Shown: positions 9,028 to 17,675 of the stretch, one piece after another
Layout of the letters: each line of letters opens with the position of its first letter
How positions within the stretch are numbered: position 1 is the stretch's first letter
Assembly (NCBI GenBank): GCA_030424545.1
Contig: JAUHWL010000007.1
Coordinates: 1 to 64,000 of the forward strand
Direction of reading: 5' to 3'
Length of the DNA: 64,000 nt
Source of the DNA: Bacteroidia bacterium
GTDB lineage: Bacteria > Bacteroidota > Bacteroidia > Flavobacteriales > Schleiferiaceae
Position numbers and translations under genes: made by a program
Notes under the pieces: generated by a model
Databases searched by the model: none
Told to the model about the DNA's origin: nothing
Seen by the model: the letters and a program-made list of their open reading frames with translations, nothing else

Positions 9028-9832
9028 ACCCTATCTTTTAGTGATGTTACTTTTTATATCTAATTGTATGCTTGCTCAGCAAAATAATGATATATGCTAC
9101 ATAATGTTGGTTAGTGGAGATGTTTCTTCTGGAAATAATTATTTAGAAAAAGGCGATACTGTTTCTTTGAATCGATTAAGTAGTTTAAGCTTTTCCAATA
9201 AGGCTTATCTGACTTTATACAATAAACAGTTTGGTACATTTAAGTTTACACAAACTCTCACTAATAAACTAAAGAAAGAGTCTTTCAATTATTCAGATTT
9301 TTTCTCAGAAATTATTGGCATTAATAATGATAAAATCCCGCTTTCTTCAAGGGGCGATTGTGAATGTTTTAATTTTTCATGTTTTTATTCCAATTCGCTT
9401 ATAAACAACAAAATTCTTTTAATAGATGAAATAATATTTAAAAGTGAAAGAAGAATTCTAACAGATTATTTTGTTCAGTTTACAGATCGTGGAATAACTT
9501 ATAATCGCTTTCTCAAAAATATAAATGAGGCATACGTTATCTCTAAGGATTTATTTAAACTGAATGATTCTTCTTTGTTTTCTTTTGATACAACGGCTTA
9601 TCTCTGTGCACGATATCAGGTAAATGGAAACAATCAATTCGAAATAATTTGTGACTTAGATTTTTCAATCGTCCGAGTGGCTGATATAGAATCGCTTTAT
9701 AAAACATACAATCAGATATTATCAGGAATGGATAAAAAGCAAGTTTATGAGGAATTTATAAACGCAGTATATAAAACCTATGGCAAGCCGAATTTATGTC
9801 AAGTAAATAAAATTATTGGTTATGAAGATTGA
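9014..9832 (+). CDS. Secreted protein with N-terminal FecR-like beta domain
   Basis: This 272-residue protein has a clear signal peptide (about 1-22, ending MLAQ). Residues 28-80 have the pattern V.G.V...YLEKGDTV....LSFSNKAYLTLY, resembling the FecR-like or SH3-like beta module found in exported Bacteroidota proteins next to caspase or CHASE2 genes. Four cysteines lie in or near the middle (including CECFNFSC) and may form disulfides. The C-terminal half is mixed alpha/beta and unrecognised. The start overlaps the CHASE2 gene by 14 bp and the end overlaps the caspase gene by 11 bp, so this is an obligate operon member. Its role may be as a periplasmic ligand, adaptor or substrate of the caspase, which is inference. 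Confidence 0.6.
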   Translation: MTFYKPYLLVMLLFISNCMLAQQNNDICYIMLVSGDVSSGNNYLEKGDTVSLNRLSSLSFSNKAYLTLYNKQFGTFKFTQTLTNKLKKESFNYSDFFSEIIGINNDKIPLSSRGDCECFNFSCFYSNSLINNKILLIDEIIFKSERRILTDYFVQFTDRGITYNRFLKNINEAYVISKDLFKLNDSSLFSFDTTAYLCARYQVNGNNQFEIICDLDFSIVRVADIESLYKTYNQILSGMDKKQVYEEFINAVYKTYGKPNLCQVNKIIGYED

Positions 9833-11780
9833 AAGTGCTCGTTTGATACTGAGTTTGTTTCTTTTATTTTCTGCTCTGTTTTTAAATGCACAATTAAATG
9901 AAGTGAATTCAGAACTTTTAAAGGAAGCAGAAAAAAGCTATAATCAACAAAACTATGAAAGCAGCAAGCAGTTATGTAGCAGAATTGTTAGATATTCTAA
10001 ATCTGCAGAAGTTTATGAGTTGTTGGGCTACTCTCAAATTGCCCTAGAAGAATATGAAAATGCGAAATATAGTATGATGGAGTCTATTAGCCTTCGAAAT
10101 GAACCGGACCCGTCTTTATATTATTTATACGCAAGCGTATTGGTTAAATTAAAAGAATTTGAAGATGCTATAATTGAATACCAGAAGGCTATTGTTTACT
10201 TTCAAAAACAAACAAGTGAAAAAGAGGAAAACCCTTTTTTTCTTGAAGCGCTTGGAAATAACATGCGCTACCTGGGTAACTATATTGGTGCTGAAAGTAA
10301 ACTTAAAATTGCTATAAGGAAAGGTAACGCACTTGCATACTTAGGTCTTATTAGTACATATCTCCAACTCAATGAAATTTATAAAATTGAAAACATATTG
10401 AATTCTTTGTCAGAATCACAAGTTATTGATCTGAAAATAGATACCGTTAGCTCCATTTTTCTGGAAAATGTGAGTAAACTTGTTTCTAAAAGAATTAATA
10501 TTCAAAACATTAGTGAACTGGATTACGCAATTAATTCTTATACGGACGAAAAAGGTTTTAATGGGCTAGAAAACGATCTTTTTTATTTAAAGTATAAGGC
10601 GCTATGGCAAATTAATCGCCAATATGATGGTTATAAGGCATTGCAGCAATATGTATCAAACAACCCAATAAACAGCAAGGGGCAAGAAGAACTCAGTCAG
10701 GTTAAAATGAACCTAAACATTGATTCAAAACCACCTGAAATAGAAATCCTTAACCCATTGCTGACAGAGTTTAATTCTTCTGTACATTCGGGAAATGAAG
10801 ATTTTATTATTGTATATGGAAGGGTTCTAGACGAAAGTGGTATAAGTAATATATCGGTAAATGATCATCCCATTATAAATATTGAAAATGACGGTATATT
10901 TAGAGTGGAACTTGAACTTCACCCTGGTAGAAATGATTTTAACATTAAAGCTTCTGATATTGAAGGAAATGTATCAGATGGTTTTAGCTTTGTAATACAT
11001 TATGAAAAAAATGATGTCTCTGCAGGTACTTTGGATAATATTTCTGAAAGTGACATCCCTTTGCTTTCAAAAGGAGTAACAAATCATGCAGTTTTTATTG
11101 CAATGAATGATTATTTAGATGGCAATTTCCGCGATTTAGAAAAGCCAATTCAAGATGCTCGTGATATTAAACATATTCTAACTGGGAGATACTCTTTCAA
11201 GGAGAAGAACATTACTGAATTATTTAATGTAAATAAAAAAGCCTTGTTGGATTCCCTTACTCTAATTTCTAGCAAATTGGGGGCAAATGATAACTTGATT
11301 GTTTTTTACGCAGGACATGGAGATGTAAAATACATGAACGAAATAATTCAAGGTGGTTATATTATTCCAAGCGATGCAGAATATAATTCACCAGCTTCCT
11401 ACATATCTTCATTCGAATTGATGTCAACAATAAAAAAAAGTAGTGCAAAAAACATCTTGGTGATGGTTGATGCCTGCTTCGGAGGGGCTTTGAATCGATC
11501 CGTAAATATGTCTGTAGCTCCGGCTTATATTAAGAGATATAATTCCCAAAAAAGTAGATATATATTAACAAGCGGAAATATTGAAACTGTACCAGATAGA
11601 GGTGAGTTTATTACTAATTTGAAAAATTTTCTTGGTTCAAATACTGAATCATTTATCACGGCATTAGATATGTATGTTTATATATCAAAAAATACATCAG
11701 GGCAAAATCAACCTCAATTTGAGCGAATTGAGAATTCTGGTGATACTGGTGGTATGTTTGTTTTTTTCTTAGATGATTAA
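9822..11780 (+). CDS. Secreted TPR protein with C-terminal caspase-family (C14) peptidase domain
   Basis: I choose ATG 9822 (652 residues). An in-frame TTG six bases upstream is less likely. In order, the protein has a signal peptide (about 1-24, ending LNAQ), TPR-like helices (about 28-200), an Ig/glucodextranase-like beta-sandwich (about 300-395) and a caspase fold (about 410-652). The catalytic dyad is intact: His499 in FYAGHGD and Cys552 in VDACFGG. A DAR.I..IL motif upstream is typical of metacaspase-like C14 domains. The protein is predicted to be periplasmic or surface-located, not cytosolic, which sets it apart from the known cytosolic caspase defence effectors. It is the last gene of the four-gene operon and overlaps its predecessor by 11 bp. 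Substrates are unknown. Confidence 0.85.
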   Translation: MKIESARLILSLFLLFSALFLNAQLNEVNSELLKEAEKSYNQQNYESSKQLCSRIVRYSKSAEVYELLGYSQIALEEYENAKYSMMESISLRNEPDPSLYYLYASVLVKLKEFEDAIIEYQKAIVYFQKQTSEKEENPFFLEALGNNMRYLGNYIGAESKLKIAIRKGNALAYLGLISTYLQLNEIYKIENILNSLSESQVIDLKIDTVSSIFLENVSKLVSKRINIQNISELDYAINSYTDEKGFNGLENDLFYLKYKALWQINRQYDGYKALQQYVSNNPINSKGQEELSQVKMNLNIDSKPPEIEILNPLLTEFNSSVHSGNEDFIIVYGRVLDESGISNISVNDHPIINIENDGIFRVELELHPGRNDFNIKASDIEGNVSDGFSFVIHYEKNDVSAGTLDNISESDIPLLSKGVTNHAVFIAMNDYLDGNFRDLEKPIQDARDIKHILTGRYSFKEKNITELFNVNKKALLDSLTLISSKLGANDNLIVFYAGHGDVKYMNEIIQGGYIIPSDAEYNSPASYISSFELMSTIKKSSAKNILVMVDACFGGALNRSVNMSVAPAYIKRYNSQKSRYILTSGNIETVPDRGEFITNLKNFLGSNTESFITALDMYVYISKNTSGQNQPQFERIENSGDTGGMFVFFLDD

Positions 11781-12151
11781 AATTAGAATGTTAATACATT
11801 TTTGATGAACATAGTTCGCATTATCATTTTCAATACAGATTCAATTTCTTGGAATTGAAAAAGGTAATAATGACTTAAAATTTATTTTTAGTTTATGAAT
11901 GTCACTATGTGTTTTTGATTAGCTTTTGTATACGAATAATACAAAGACGATTTGTTAGGAAATACAGGATTATGATCGATTTAAAAAACAAACCTTGTTT
12001 TAGTTAAATTACAATTGTATTATTAACTTGCACGAGCATAATAAAGCAAAACAGTTCTTAAACATAAAAATTCCAGGTGCCCTCGCAGGTGCCTTTTAAG
12101 CAAGTAAATATCTTAAATTACTCGTTTACAGACACATAAGGTTGGTCGGAA
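11781..12151. other. Gene-free stretch between caspase operon and right tRNA-Asp fragment
   Basis: No coding frame is visible. The DNA is very AT-rich. A short hairpin at 12075-12097 may terminate the operon (listed separately). The gene-free region continues past the tRNA fragment to 12415 and there includes a second terminator and the promoter region of the ABC gene. Confidence 0.5.
12075..12097 (+). terminator. Possible terminator of the CHASE2/caspase operon
   Basis: AGGTGCC (12075-12081) and GGTGCCT (12088-12094) can pair with two G-U wobbles around a six-base loop, followed by three T residues. The stem is short and lies about 295 bp after the caspase stop codon, so this is tentative. 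Confidence 0.35.
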
Positions 12152-12172
12152 AGTCTCGTCCAGACCGCAAAA
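12152..12172 (+). repeat. Right copy of the tRNA-Asp 3'-end direct repeat, att-like
   Basis: Twenty-one bases are identical to 277-297. They cover the last three T-loop bases, the 3' T-stem CTCGT, acceptor strand CCAGACC, the discriminator and the following As. The match stops at the T-loop, a known crossover point of tRNA-targeting integrases. No other tRNA part is present upstream (12130-12151). Confidence 0.75.
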
Positions 12173-12177
12173 ATGTT

Positions 12178-12216
12178 GAAACCCTTACTATAATAATAGT
12201 GAGGGTTTTTTATTTA
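12178..12216 (+). terminator. Intrinsic terminator behind right tRNA-Asp fragment
   Basis: AACCCT and AGGGTT pair around an inner ACTAT/ATAGT stem with a short loop, followed by a T-run. The arrangement (tRNA fragment then terminator) mirrors the left end of the island. Confidence 0.75.
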
Positions 12217-12415
12217 ACCTCATCAAGTATAAATTAAGAAAACTCTTTTCGTTTTTTTTTGAGTTGTGATTCTAAACTGTTTCGTTTTTAGATACAGTTA
12301 AATTTTACTTTCTGAAATAAAAATAATGCCTTGTGTGTGAATGCATTATTATATTTAACCCAATATTATACTTACAATCAGTTTTCTTCCCTCAACTAAA
12401 CATCAAAATAAAAAC

Positions 12416-13303
12416 ATGAACAAGCTCACTATAAGTAATCTAACAAAAACCTATGGAAATGGTGTAAAAGCTTTAAATGATATATCATTAGAAATTAACA
12501 GCGGAATGTTTGGCCTTTTGGGCCCTAATGGTGCAGGAAAATCTTCGTTGATGAGAACCATTTCTACTTTACAAGAAGCAGATTCTGGAACCATAATGCT
12601 AAACGATATTGATGTAGAAAAAGAACCGAGAAGGTTGCGCCAAGTGTTGGGTTATTTGCCGCAAGAATTCGGGGTTTACCCAAATATTACTGCACAGGGT
12701 TTACTAGATCATGTGGCCGTTTTAAAGGGCATTACCAACAATGGGCAACGCAAGGAAATGGTTAATTATTTGTTGGAAAAAGTGAACTTGTACGACAAAC
12801 GAAAAAAGTTTGTAAAAAGTTTTTCAGGCGGAATGAAACAACGCGTAGGCATTGCACAAGCGTTAATTGGCAACCCGAAGCTGATTATTGTAGATGAGCC
12901 CACCGCAGGTTTAGACCCAGGCGAGAGAAACAGATTTCACAATTTGTTAGCCGATGTTGGTGAAGATGTAGTTGTGATTTTATCTACCCATATTGTAGAT
13001 GACGTTAAAGAACTTTGTGCCAATATGGCTATAATGAACCACGGTAGCCTCGTTTACAAAGGATCGCCCCAAACGGTTATAGATGACTTAAAAGGTAAGG
13101 TTTGGCGAAAATCAATCGATAGAGCATCGTTGCAAGAACACTTTACAAACTTTAATGTGATTAGCAACAAAATGGTTGCCGGAAAACCTCAAATCCATGT
13201 GTTGAGCGATGATAACCCAGGTGAAGGTTTTGCTCAAGTGGAGCCAAGTTTAGAGGACGTTTTCTTCACAAAAATTAATGATTCTGAAGCCGTTAACGCC
13301 TAA
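12416..13303 (+). CDS. ABC transporter ATP-binding protein (ABC-2 type)
   Basis: This 295-residue ATPase has Walker A GPNGAGKSS (36-44), signature SGGMKQR (from 137), Walker B LIIVDEP (156-162) and H-loop His192. It is an ABC-2-type single-NBD subunit that energises the permease encoded 11 bp downstream. The pair resembles the Bacteroidota ABC systems whose permease carries an M1 peptidase domain. The substrate is unknown. The last 60 residues form the usual C-terminal extension of these NBDs. Confidence 0.93.
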   Translation: MNKLTISNLTKTYGNGVKALNDISLEINSGMFGLLGPNGAGKSSLMRTISTLQEADSGTIMLNDIDVEKEPRRLRQVLGYLPQEFGVYPNITAQGLLDHVAVLKGITNNGQRKEMVNYLLEKVNLYDKRKKFVKSFSGGMKQRVGIAQALIGNPKLIIVDEPTAGLDPGERNRFHNLLADVGEDVVVILSTHIVDDVKELCANMAIMNHGSLVYKGSPQTVIDDLKGKVWRKSIDRASLQEHFTNFNVISNKMVAGKPQIHVLSDDNPGEGFAQVEPSLEDVFFTKINDSEAVNA

Positions 13304-13314
13304 ACCAAAAAACC

Positions 13315-16300
13315 ATGTTTAAAGAATTTTATTTAAAAGAACTCGTTCCGGGTTTAAAAAAACCAATGGTGTGGATCTTTTTTGGTCTATTTGGTTTGCT
13401 TGCTGGTGCCGCAGTTGCTAGCGATGTTGTGCAAATAGGTGGTGCTATTGGCAATATTCATAAAAACGCGCCAGATATTATTACAACATTTGTGTTGATA
13501 TTTTGCATTTTCGGGTTAATAATTGCTACAGCATTTTTTAACAATGCTGCTTTAAGAGATCATAACTACGGTTTTAACGAAATTATGTTTAGCTTGCCCA
13601 TTAAAAAGTCAGGCTACTATTGGGGCCGATTTTTAGGCGCACTTACTTTATCAACCATTCCGTTTTTAGGCATTTTTGTTGGCGTTTGGATTGGCGCTAC
13701 AATAGCTCCCATTTTTGATTGGGTAGATGCTGAACGGTTTGGCGATTTTTATTTCAGCACCATTTTTAACAATTACATGCTGTTTATTATTCCCAACATG
13801 TTTATTGGGGGCAGCATCATCTTTTTTCTTGCTCATAAATGGAAAAACACAATGGTTTCTTTTGTGGGGGCATTGGTCATCATCATTTTATACATTGTTT
13901 CGGGCAATTTATTGTCTGATATAGATAATGAAACGCTTGGCGCTTTGCTCGATGTTTTTGGAATCCGCACGTATTCTATCTACACTAAATATTGGACGCC
14001 TGCTGAGAAAAATACTATGGGCCCCGTGTTTGAAGGGCTTATTTTAACCAATAGATTGATTTGGGTTGGGTTTGCTATTTTGGTTTCGGTATGGAGTTAT
14101 AAATCATTTTCATTCACCATTAAAAAATCTAGCAGCCGTACTAAAACCAACGAAGAACCAACTTTAAAGAAAAATGTGCTTGATGTAGAAGATGTAAAAA
14201 CATGGACCAGCACCTTTAATTTAAACACCGAATGGCAGCAGTTTTTAAGTTTTTATAAAACAAATACAGTAAGCATTATTCGCAACAACGTGTTCCGAAT
14301 TTTATTTTTATTCAGTGCCATATTGCTTTTAATAAGCATGTTAGAGGGCTATGAGTTTTACGGTTTAAAAGCATATCCGCTTACGTATAAAGTTATTCAA
14401 GATATTTCTGGCAGCACGGGTATTTTCATCATCATAATTGTGGTGTTTTTTAGTGGTGAGTTGGTTTGGCGCGAAAAAATGTGCAACATCCACGAGGTGA
14501 TAAATGCAACACCTCATAAGTCGTTTTCGGCTTTGGCGGCCAAAATGTTCTCGTTAATAACCGTAACCATTTTGTTACACGCGTTTTTCGTTTTTATAGG
14601 GATTTGTGCGCAGCTTCTTTCGGGCTATACCAGAATAGAGCTAGATGTGTACATCATTAGTTTTGTGCTAGACGATCTGCCCGTATACATTTTCTATGCA
14701 GCTCTTTTCATTTTTATACAAACCATAATTGGCAACCGCTATGTAGGTTATTTTGTTAGCATCTTGGTGTTTTTTACGTGGGGTATTATTCTAAGTATGC
14801 TCGATGTTTCTTCTAATATGCTAAACTTTTCGGGTGCGCCAAGCATCATGTACTCAGACATGAATGGTTTTGGCCCTGGCCTAAAAGGTGCACTTTGGTT
14901 TAATACGTATTGGGTTCTTATTGCGGCTTTGTTGCTTTTTATTGCAGGTATATTTTGGCAAAGAAGCGTAGTAAGCGGATTTAAAGAACGGCTTAAAGTT
15001 GCACGAGGTGCGCTTGATAAAAAAATGCTTATTGGCTTTGTAGGCCTGTTTGGGGTGTGGGCTATTGTGGCCGGTTGGGTGTATTACAATACGCAAGTAT
15101 TAAACCTGTATTTATCGGGAGATGAGTACGAAGAGCTATTTGTAGCTTACGAAAAACAGCTTAAAAAGTATGAGGGCATCAACCAACCTAAAATTACTGA
15201 CGTAAACTTTTTTGTAGATATTTTTCCGAAAGAGCGCGATGTTATTGTTAAGGCCGAAATAAAAATGCAAAACTTCGGCAATAGTGCTATAGACTCTCTA
15301 CATTTTAATTTAGACGATTCTTGGGAAACGGAAATTATTATTCCCGGTGCAACCGTTGTTTTTGATGACGATTATTTGGGTTACAGAATTTATGAGCTAG
15401 AACCCCCTCTACAACCTGGGCAGCAGCTAGATATTGTGGTACACAATGCATACATCACCAAAGGTTTTGAAGATGGTATGGGCAGTACCAGCATTATAGA
15501 AAACGGATCGTTTTTAAACAGCCAAGGCATTTTGCCAGGTATAGGCTACAATGCCAACATAGAACTAAGCGATAAATACAAACGCAAAGAGTATGGTTTA
15601 AAACCAAAAAAACGTATGCCCGAGTTAGAAGAAGGCAACTGCGGCAAAAATTGCATGGTTAACTATCTATCTGATGGAACTTCGGATTGGGTGAATATGC
15701 AAACCGTAATTTCTACGTCTTCAGACCAAATTGCTATTGCGCCCGGAAGTTTGGTAAAAGAATGGAAAGAGGGAGATAGAAACTTTTTTAACTACAAAGT
15801 AGATCATCCTTCGCAGCTGTTTATGATGTTTATGAGTGCTAGATACGAGGTGGCTAGAGAAAAGTACAATGATATTGACATTGAAATCTATTACGATAAA
15901 AAACACAATTACAATATCGATATGATGATTGCCGCAGTGCGTAGATCTTTAAACTATTACGAAGAAAACTTTGGCAAATATTACCACAAGCAAGCCCGCA
16001 TTATTGAGTTTCCTAGATACTCAACTTTTGCACAAGCTTTTCCGGGAATTATGCCTTATTCAGAAGCATTTGGTTTTGTGGTAAACTTAGAAGACGAAAC
16101 CGATAACAATGTAATAGATGCCGTAATTGCACACGAAATGGCGCATCAGTGGTGGGCGCACCAAGAAGTATCTGCCAACATGCAAGGCGGCACCATGTTA
16201 ACCGAAAGTTTTTCTGAATACTCATCTTTAATGGTGATGAAAAAAGACTTGAACAATGACATGCGCATGACCAAGTTTTTAAAATATGATTACGACAGAT

Positions 16301-16899
16301 ATTTAAACGGTAGAAGCGGAGAACGCGAAAAAGAATTGCCTTTGTACAAAGTAGAAAATCAGCAGTATATACATTACGGTAAAGGTTCTGTAGCTCTATA
16401 TTCTTTGCAAGATTACGTTGGCGAAGAAAATGTAAACAAGGCTTTGCGCGATTTTCTAGATGAGTTTAAATACAAAAACCCCCCTTACCCTAGATCGGTT
16501 GATTTTTTAAAGCATTTATACGCAAACGTGCCCGATTCTATGCAATACATGGTAGATGATTTGTTTAAGCGAATTACACTTTATGATTTACGTCTAAACG
16601 AAGCCACAATGAAAGAAGTAGAAGGTAAGTACGAGGTTACTATTGAGCTTGAAGCACATAAAATGTATGCCGATAGTTTGGGTTATGAATCGGAAGCTAC
16701 CATGCATGATTGGGTTGATATTGGGCTTTTTGCTGATGAGGATGAAGAAGAATTGATAACCCATAAGCGCGTTTTAATGCACAAAAAGAATTTAACCTTT
16801 ACACTGCTTACTGATACCAAACCACTAAAAGCGGCCATAGACCCAAGGCGAGTGTTAATAGAACGCGTTATTGATGATAACATCAAAACCATAAAATAA
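13315..16899 (+). CDS. ABC-2 permease fused to M1-family metallopeptidase domain
   Basis: This 1194-residue protein has two blocks of six or so TM helices (about 15-270 and 325-590) joined by a cytoplasmic linker. An M1 aminopeptidase-like ectodomain follows (about 620-1190). The zinc site is visible: HEMAH at 940-944 with the third ligand Glu964 in TESFSEY. The spacing is one residue longer than in classical M1 enzymes, as in other ABC-M1 fusions I know. The conserved FPRYSTFAQAFPG segment lies just upstream. Together with the ATPase upstream it forms a likely exporter or envelope peptide-processing complex. The exact substrate is not known. It is followed by a strong terminator. Confidence 0.9.
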   Translation: MFKEFYLKELVPGLKKPMVWIFFGLFGLLAGAAVASDVVQIGGAIGNIHKNAPDIITTFVLIFCIFGLIIATAFFNNAALRDHNYGFNEIMFSLPIKKSGYYWGRFLGALTLSTIPFLGIFVGVWIGATIAPIFDWVDAERFGDFYFSTIFNNYMLFIIPNMFIGGSIIFFLAHKWKNTMVSFVGALVIIILYIVSGNLLSDIDNETLGALLDVFGIRTYSIYTKYWTPAEKNTMGPVFEGLILTNRLIWVGFAILVSVWSYKSFSFTIKKSSSRTKTNEEPTLKKNVLDVEDVKTWTSTFNLNTEWQQFLSFYKTNTVSIIRNNVFRILFLFSAILLLISMLEGYEFYGLKAYPLTYKVIQDISGSTGIFIIIIVVFFSGELVWREKMCNIHEVINATPHKSFSALAAKMFSLITVTILLHAFFVFIGICAQLLSGYTRIELDVYIISFVLDDLPVYIFYAALFIFIQTIIGNRYVGYFVSILVFFTWGIILSMLDVSSNMLNFSGAPSIMYSDMNGFGPGLKGALWFNTYWVLIAALLLFIAGIFWQRSVVSGFKERLKVARGALDKKMLIGFVGLFGVWAIVAGWVYYNTQVLNLYLSGDEYEELFVAYEKQLKKYEGINQPKITDVNFFVDIFPKERDVIVKAEIKMQNFGNSAIDSLHFNLDDSWETEIIIPGATVVFDDDYLGYRIYELEPPLQPGQQLDIVVHNAYITKGFEDGMGSTSIIENGSFLNSQGILPGIGYNANIELSDKYKRKEYGLKPKKRMPELEEGNCGKNCMVNYLSDGTSDWVNMQTVISTSSDQIAIAPGSLVKEWKEGDRNFFNYKVDHPSQLFMMFMSARYEVAREKYNDIDIEIYYDKKHNYNIDMMIAAVRRSLNYYEENFGKYYHKQARIIEFPRYSTFAQAFPGIMPYSEAFGFVVNLEDETDNNVIDAVIAHEMAHQWWAHQEVSANMQGGTMLTESFSEYSSLMVMKKDLNNDMRMTKFLKYDYDRYLNGRSGEREKELPLYKVENQQYIHYGKGSVALYSLQDYVGEENVNKALRDFLDEFKYKNPPYPRSVDFLKHLYANVPDSMQYMVDDLFKRITLYDLRLNEATMKEVEGKYEVTIELEAHKMYADSLGYESEATMHDWVDIGLFADEDEEELITHKRVLMHKKNLTFTLLTDTKPLKAAIDPRRVLIERVIDDNIKTIK

Positions 16900-16910
16900 T
16901 AGCGCATAAC

Positions 16911-16949
16911 AAAAAACGCCCCTGCATTTTGCAGGGGCGTTTTTTTTAT
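16911..16949. terminator. Bidirectional intrinsic terminator
   Basis: A ten-base perfect stem ACGCCCCTGC/GCAGGGGCGT with A-run on the left and T-run on the right serves both the ABC operon (+) and the convergent Cys-motif genes (-). Confidence 0.9.
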
Positions 16950-16969
16950 TTTGCTTTAGGAAGAAGAGT

Positions 16970-17641
16970 TTAATTACAAACGCAATTTCCTGTAAATCGC
17001 CACAAAGACCCATCGCCTAAGGTTAAATTGTTTGGGCAAACTTCTCCATAATAACCAAGGCGTAAATTGGTTCCTACGGCATAGCTAGTTCCTTTTCCTA
17101 TACAGGTATAATCACCTTCACAAAAATAGGATGCCAAAGAACTACTGGCTATTACCAACATGTCGTCTGGTAAAATACCCGTAGAGGCACAATGTGGCGG
17201 ACATCCATTTTCTTCTACCGTTAGTCCATTTGCAACATCGCACATTGTAGGGCATATTCCATAATTATGGGTAGAAGGCTGTACAAAGTAATCACCACGG
17301 ATTCTATCGTCTGTCATACCTGCAACCATAATGGCATTTGCATTCTCATCTTGGCCATCTATGTTTCCAAGATAAACGGCAAATCCTGTGGGTGGTTTTT
17401 CTCCATTTTGGTTTTGCGGATAATTTTTAGCTGCAGTTGCAAAAACATTAATTTGATCTTGGGTTAAATAATAATATTTAGGAAACCCTTCATAATTGGT
17501 TGCGTACTCTTGGGCGGTACTAGGATCAACTTTTATTCCGGTAAAAGAGTTGTTACTTTCAGAATGAAAATAATTGTCAGTAAAATGCCTAGTGGCAAAC
17601 CCTATAAGTAGGGCTATTAAGAAAATGATTACGTTTTTCAT
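16970..17641 (-). CDS. Exported Cys-motif protein of unknown function (longer paralogue)
   Basis: This 223-residue protein starts with a hydrophobic signal or anchor (about 3-18). Residues 30-130 are acidic and moderately conserved with the neighbouring gene (pattern P..G...YLG..DG). The C-terminal third is rich in Cys: CPTMCDVA, GCPPHCAS, then single Cys residues near YFCEGDYTC and the end GNCVCN. The even spacing suggests disulfides outside the cytoplasm. I do not recognise the family. It lies downstream of the shorter paralogue with a 35-bp gap and is presumably cotranscribed with it. Confidence 0.6.
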   Translation of the reverse strand: MKNVIIFLIALLIGFATRHFTDNYFHSESNNSFTGIKVDPSTAQEYATNYEGFPKYYYLTQDQINVFATAAKNYPQNQNGEKPPTGFAVYLGNIDGQDENANAIMVAGMTDDRIRGDYFVQPSTHNYGICPTMCDVANGLTVEENGCPPHCASTGILPDDMLVIASSSLASYFCEGDYTCIGKGTSYAVGTNLRLGYYGEVCPNNLTLGDGSLWRFTGNCVCN

Positions 17642-17675
17642 AGTTTATATATTTAAGGTTAGTTGTAGTTCTCAT

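Larger units (their letters stand above)
277..12172. mobile_element. Putative tRNA-Asp-targeted genomic island without a visible integrase
   Basis: The interval is bounded by an exact 21-bp direct repeat (277-297 and 12152-12172) that corresponds to the 3' end of tRNA-Asp, from the last T-loop bases through the discriminator plus four A residues. The cargo between the repeats is a two-component system, a T9SS protein, a zinc-ribbon protein and a CHASE2/caspase operon. No housekeeping gene is present, whereas the sequence to the right becomes ordinary chromosome. No integrase, transposase or transfer gene lies inside, so the element is either degraded, was mobilised in trans, or is one unit of a tandem array whose integrase and intact tRNA lie left of the window. 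The boundaries are inferred from the repeats only. Confidence 0.45.

Noticed and set aside
12331-12357. TTG and TATATTTA as a promoter of the ABC operon
   Set aside because: The spacing is 16 bases, short of the usual 19-21 bases, and the -7 is off-consensus, so it is left unannotated.
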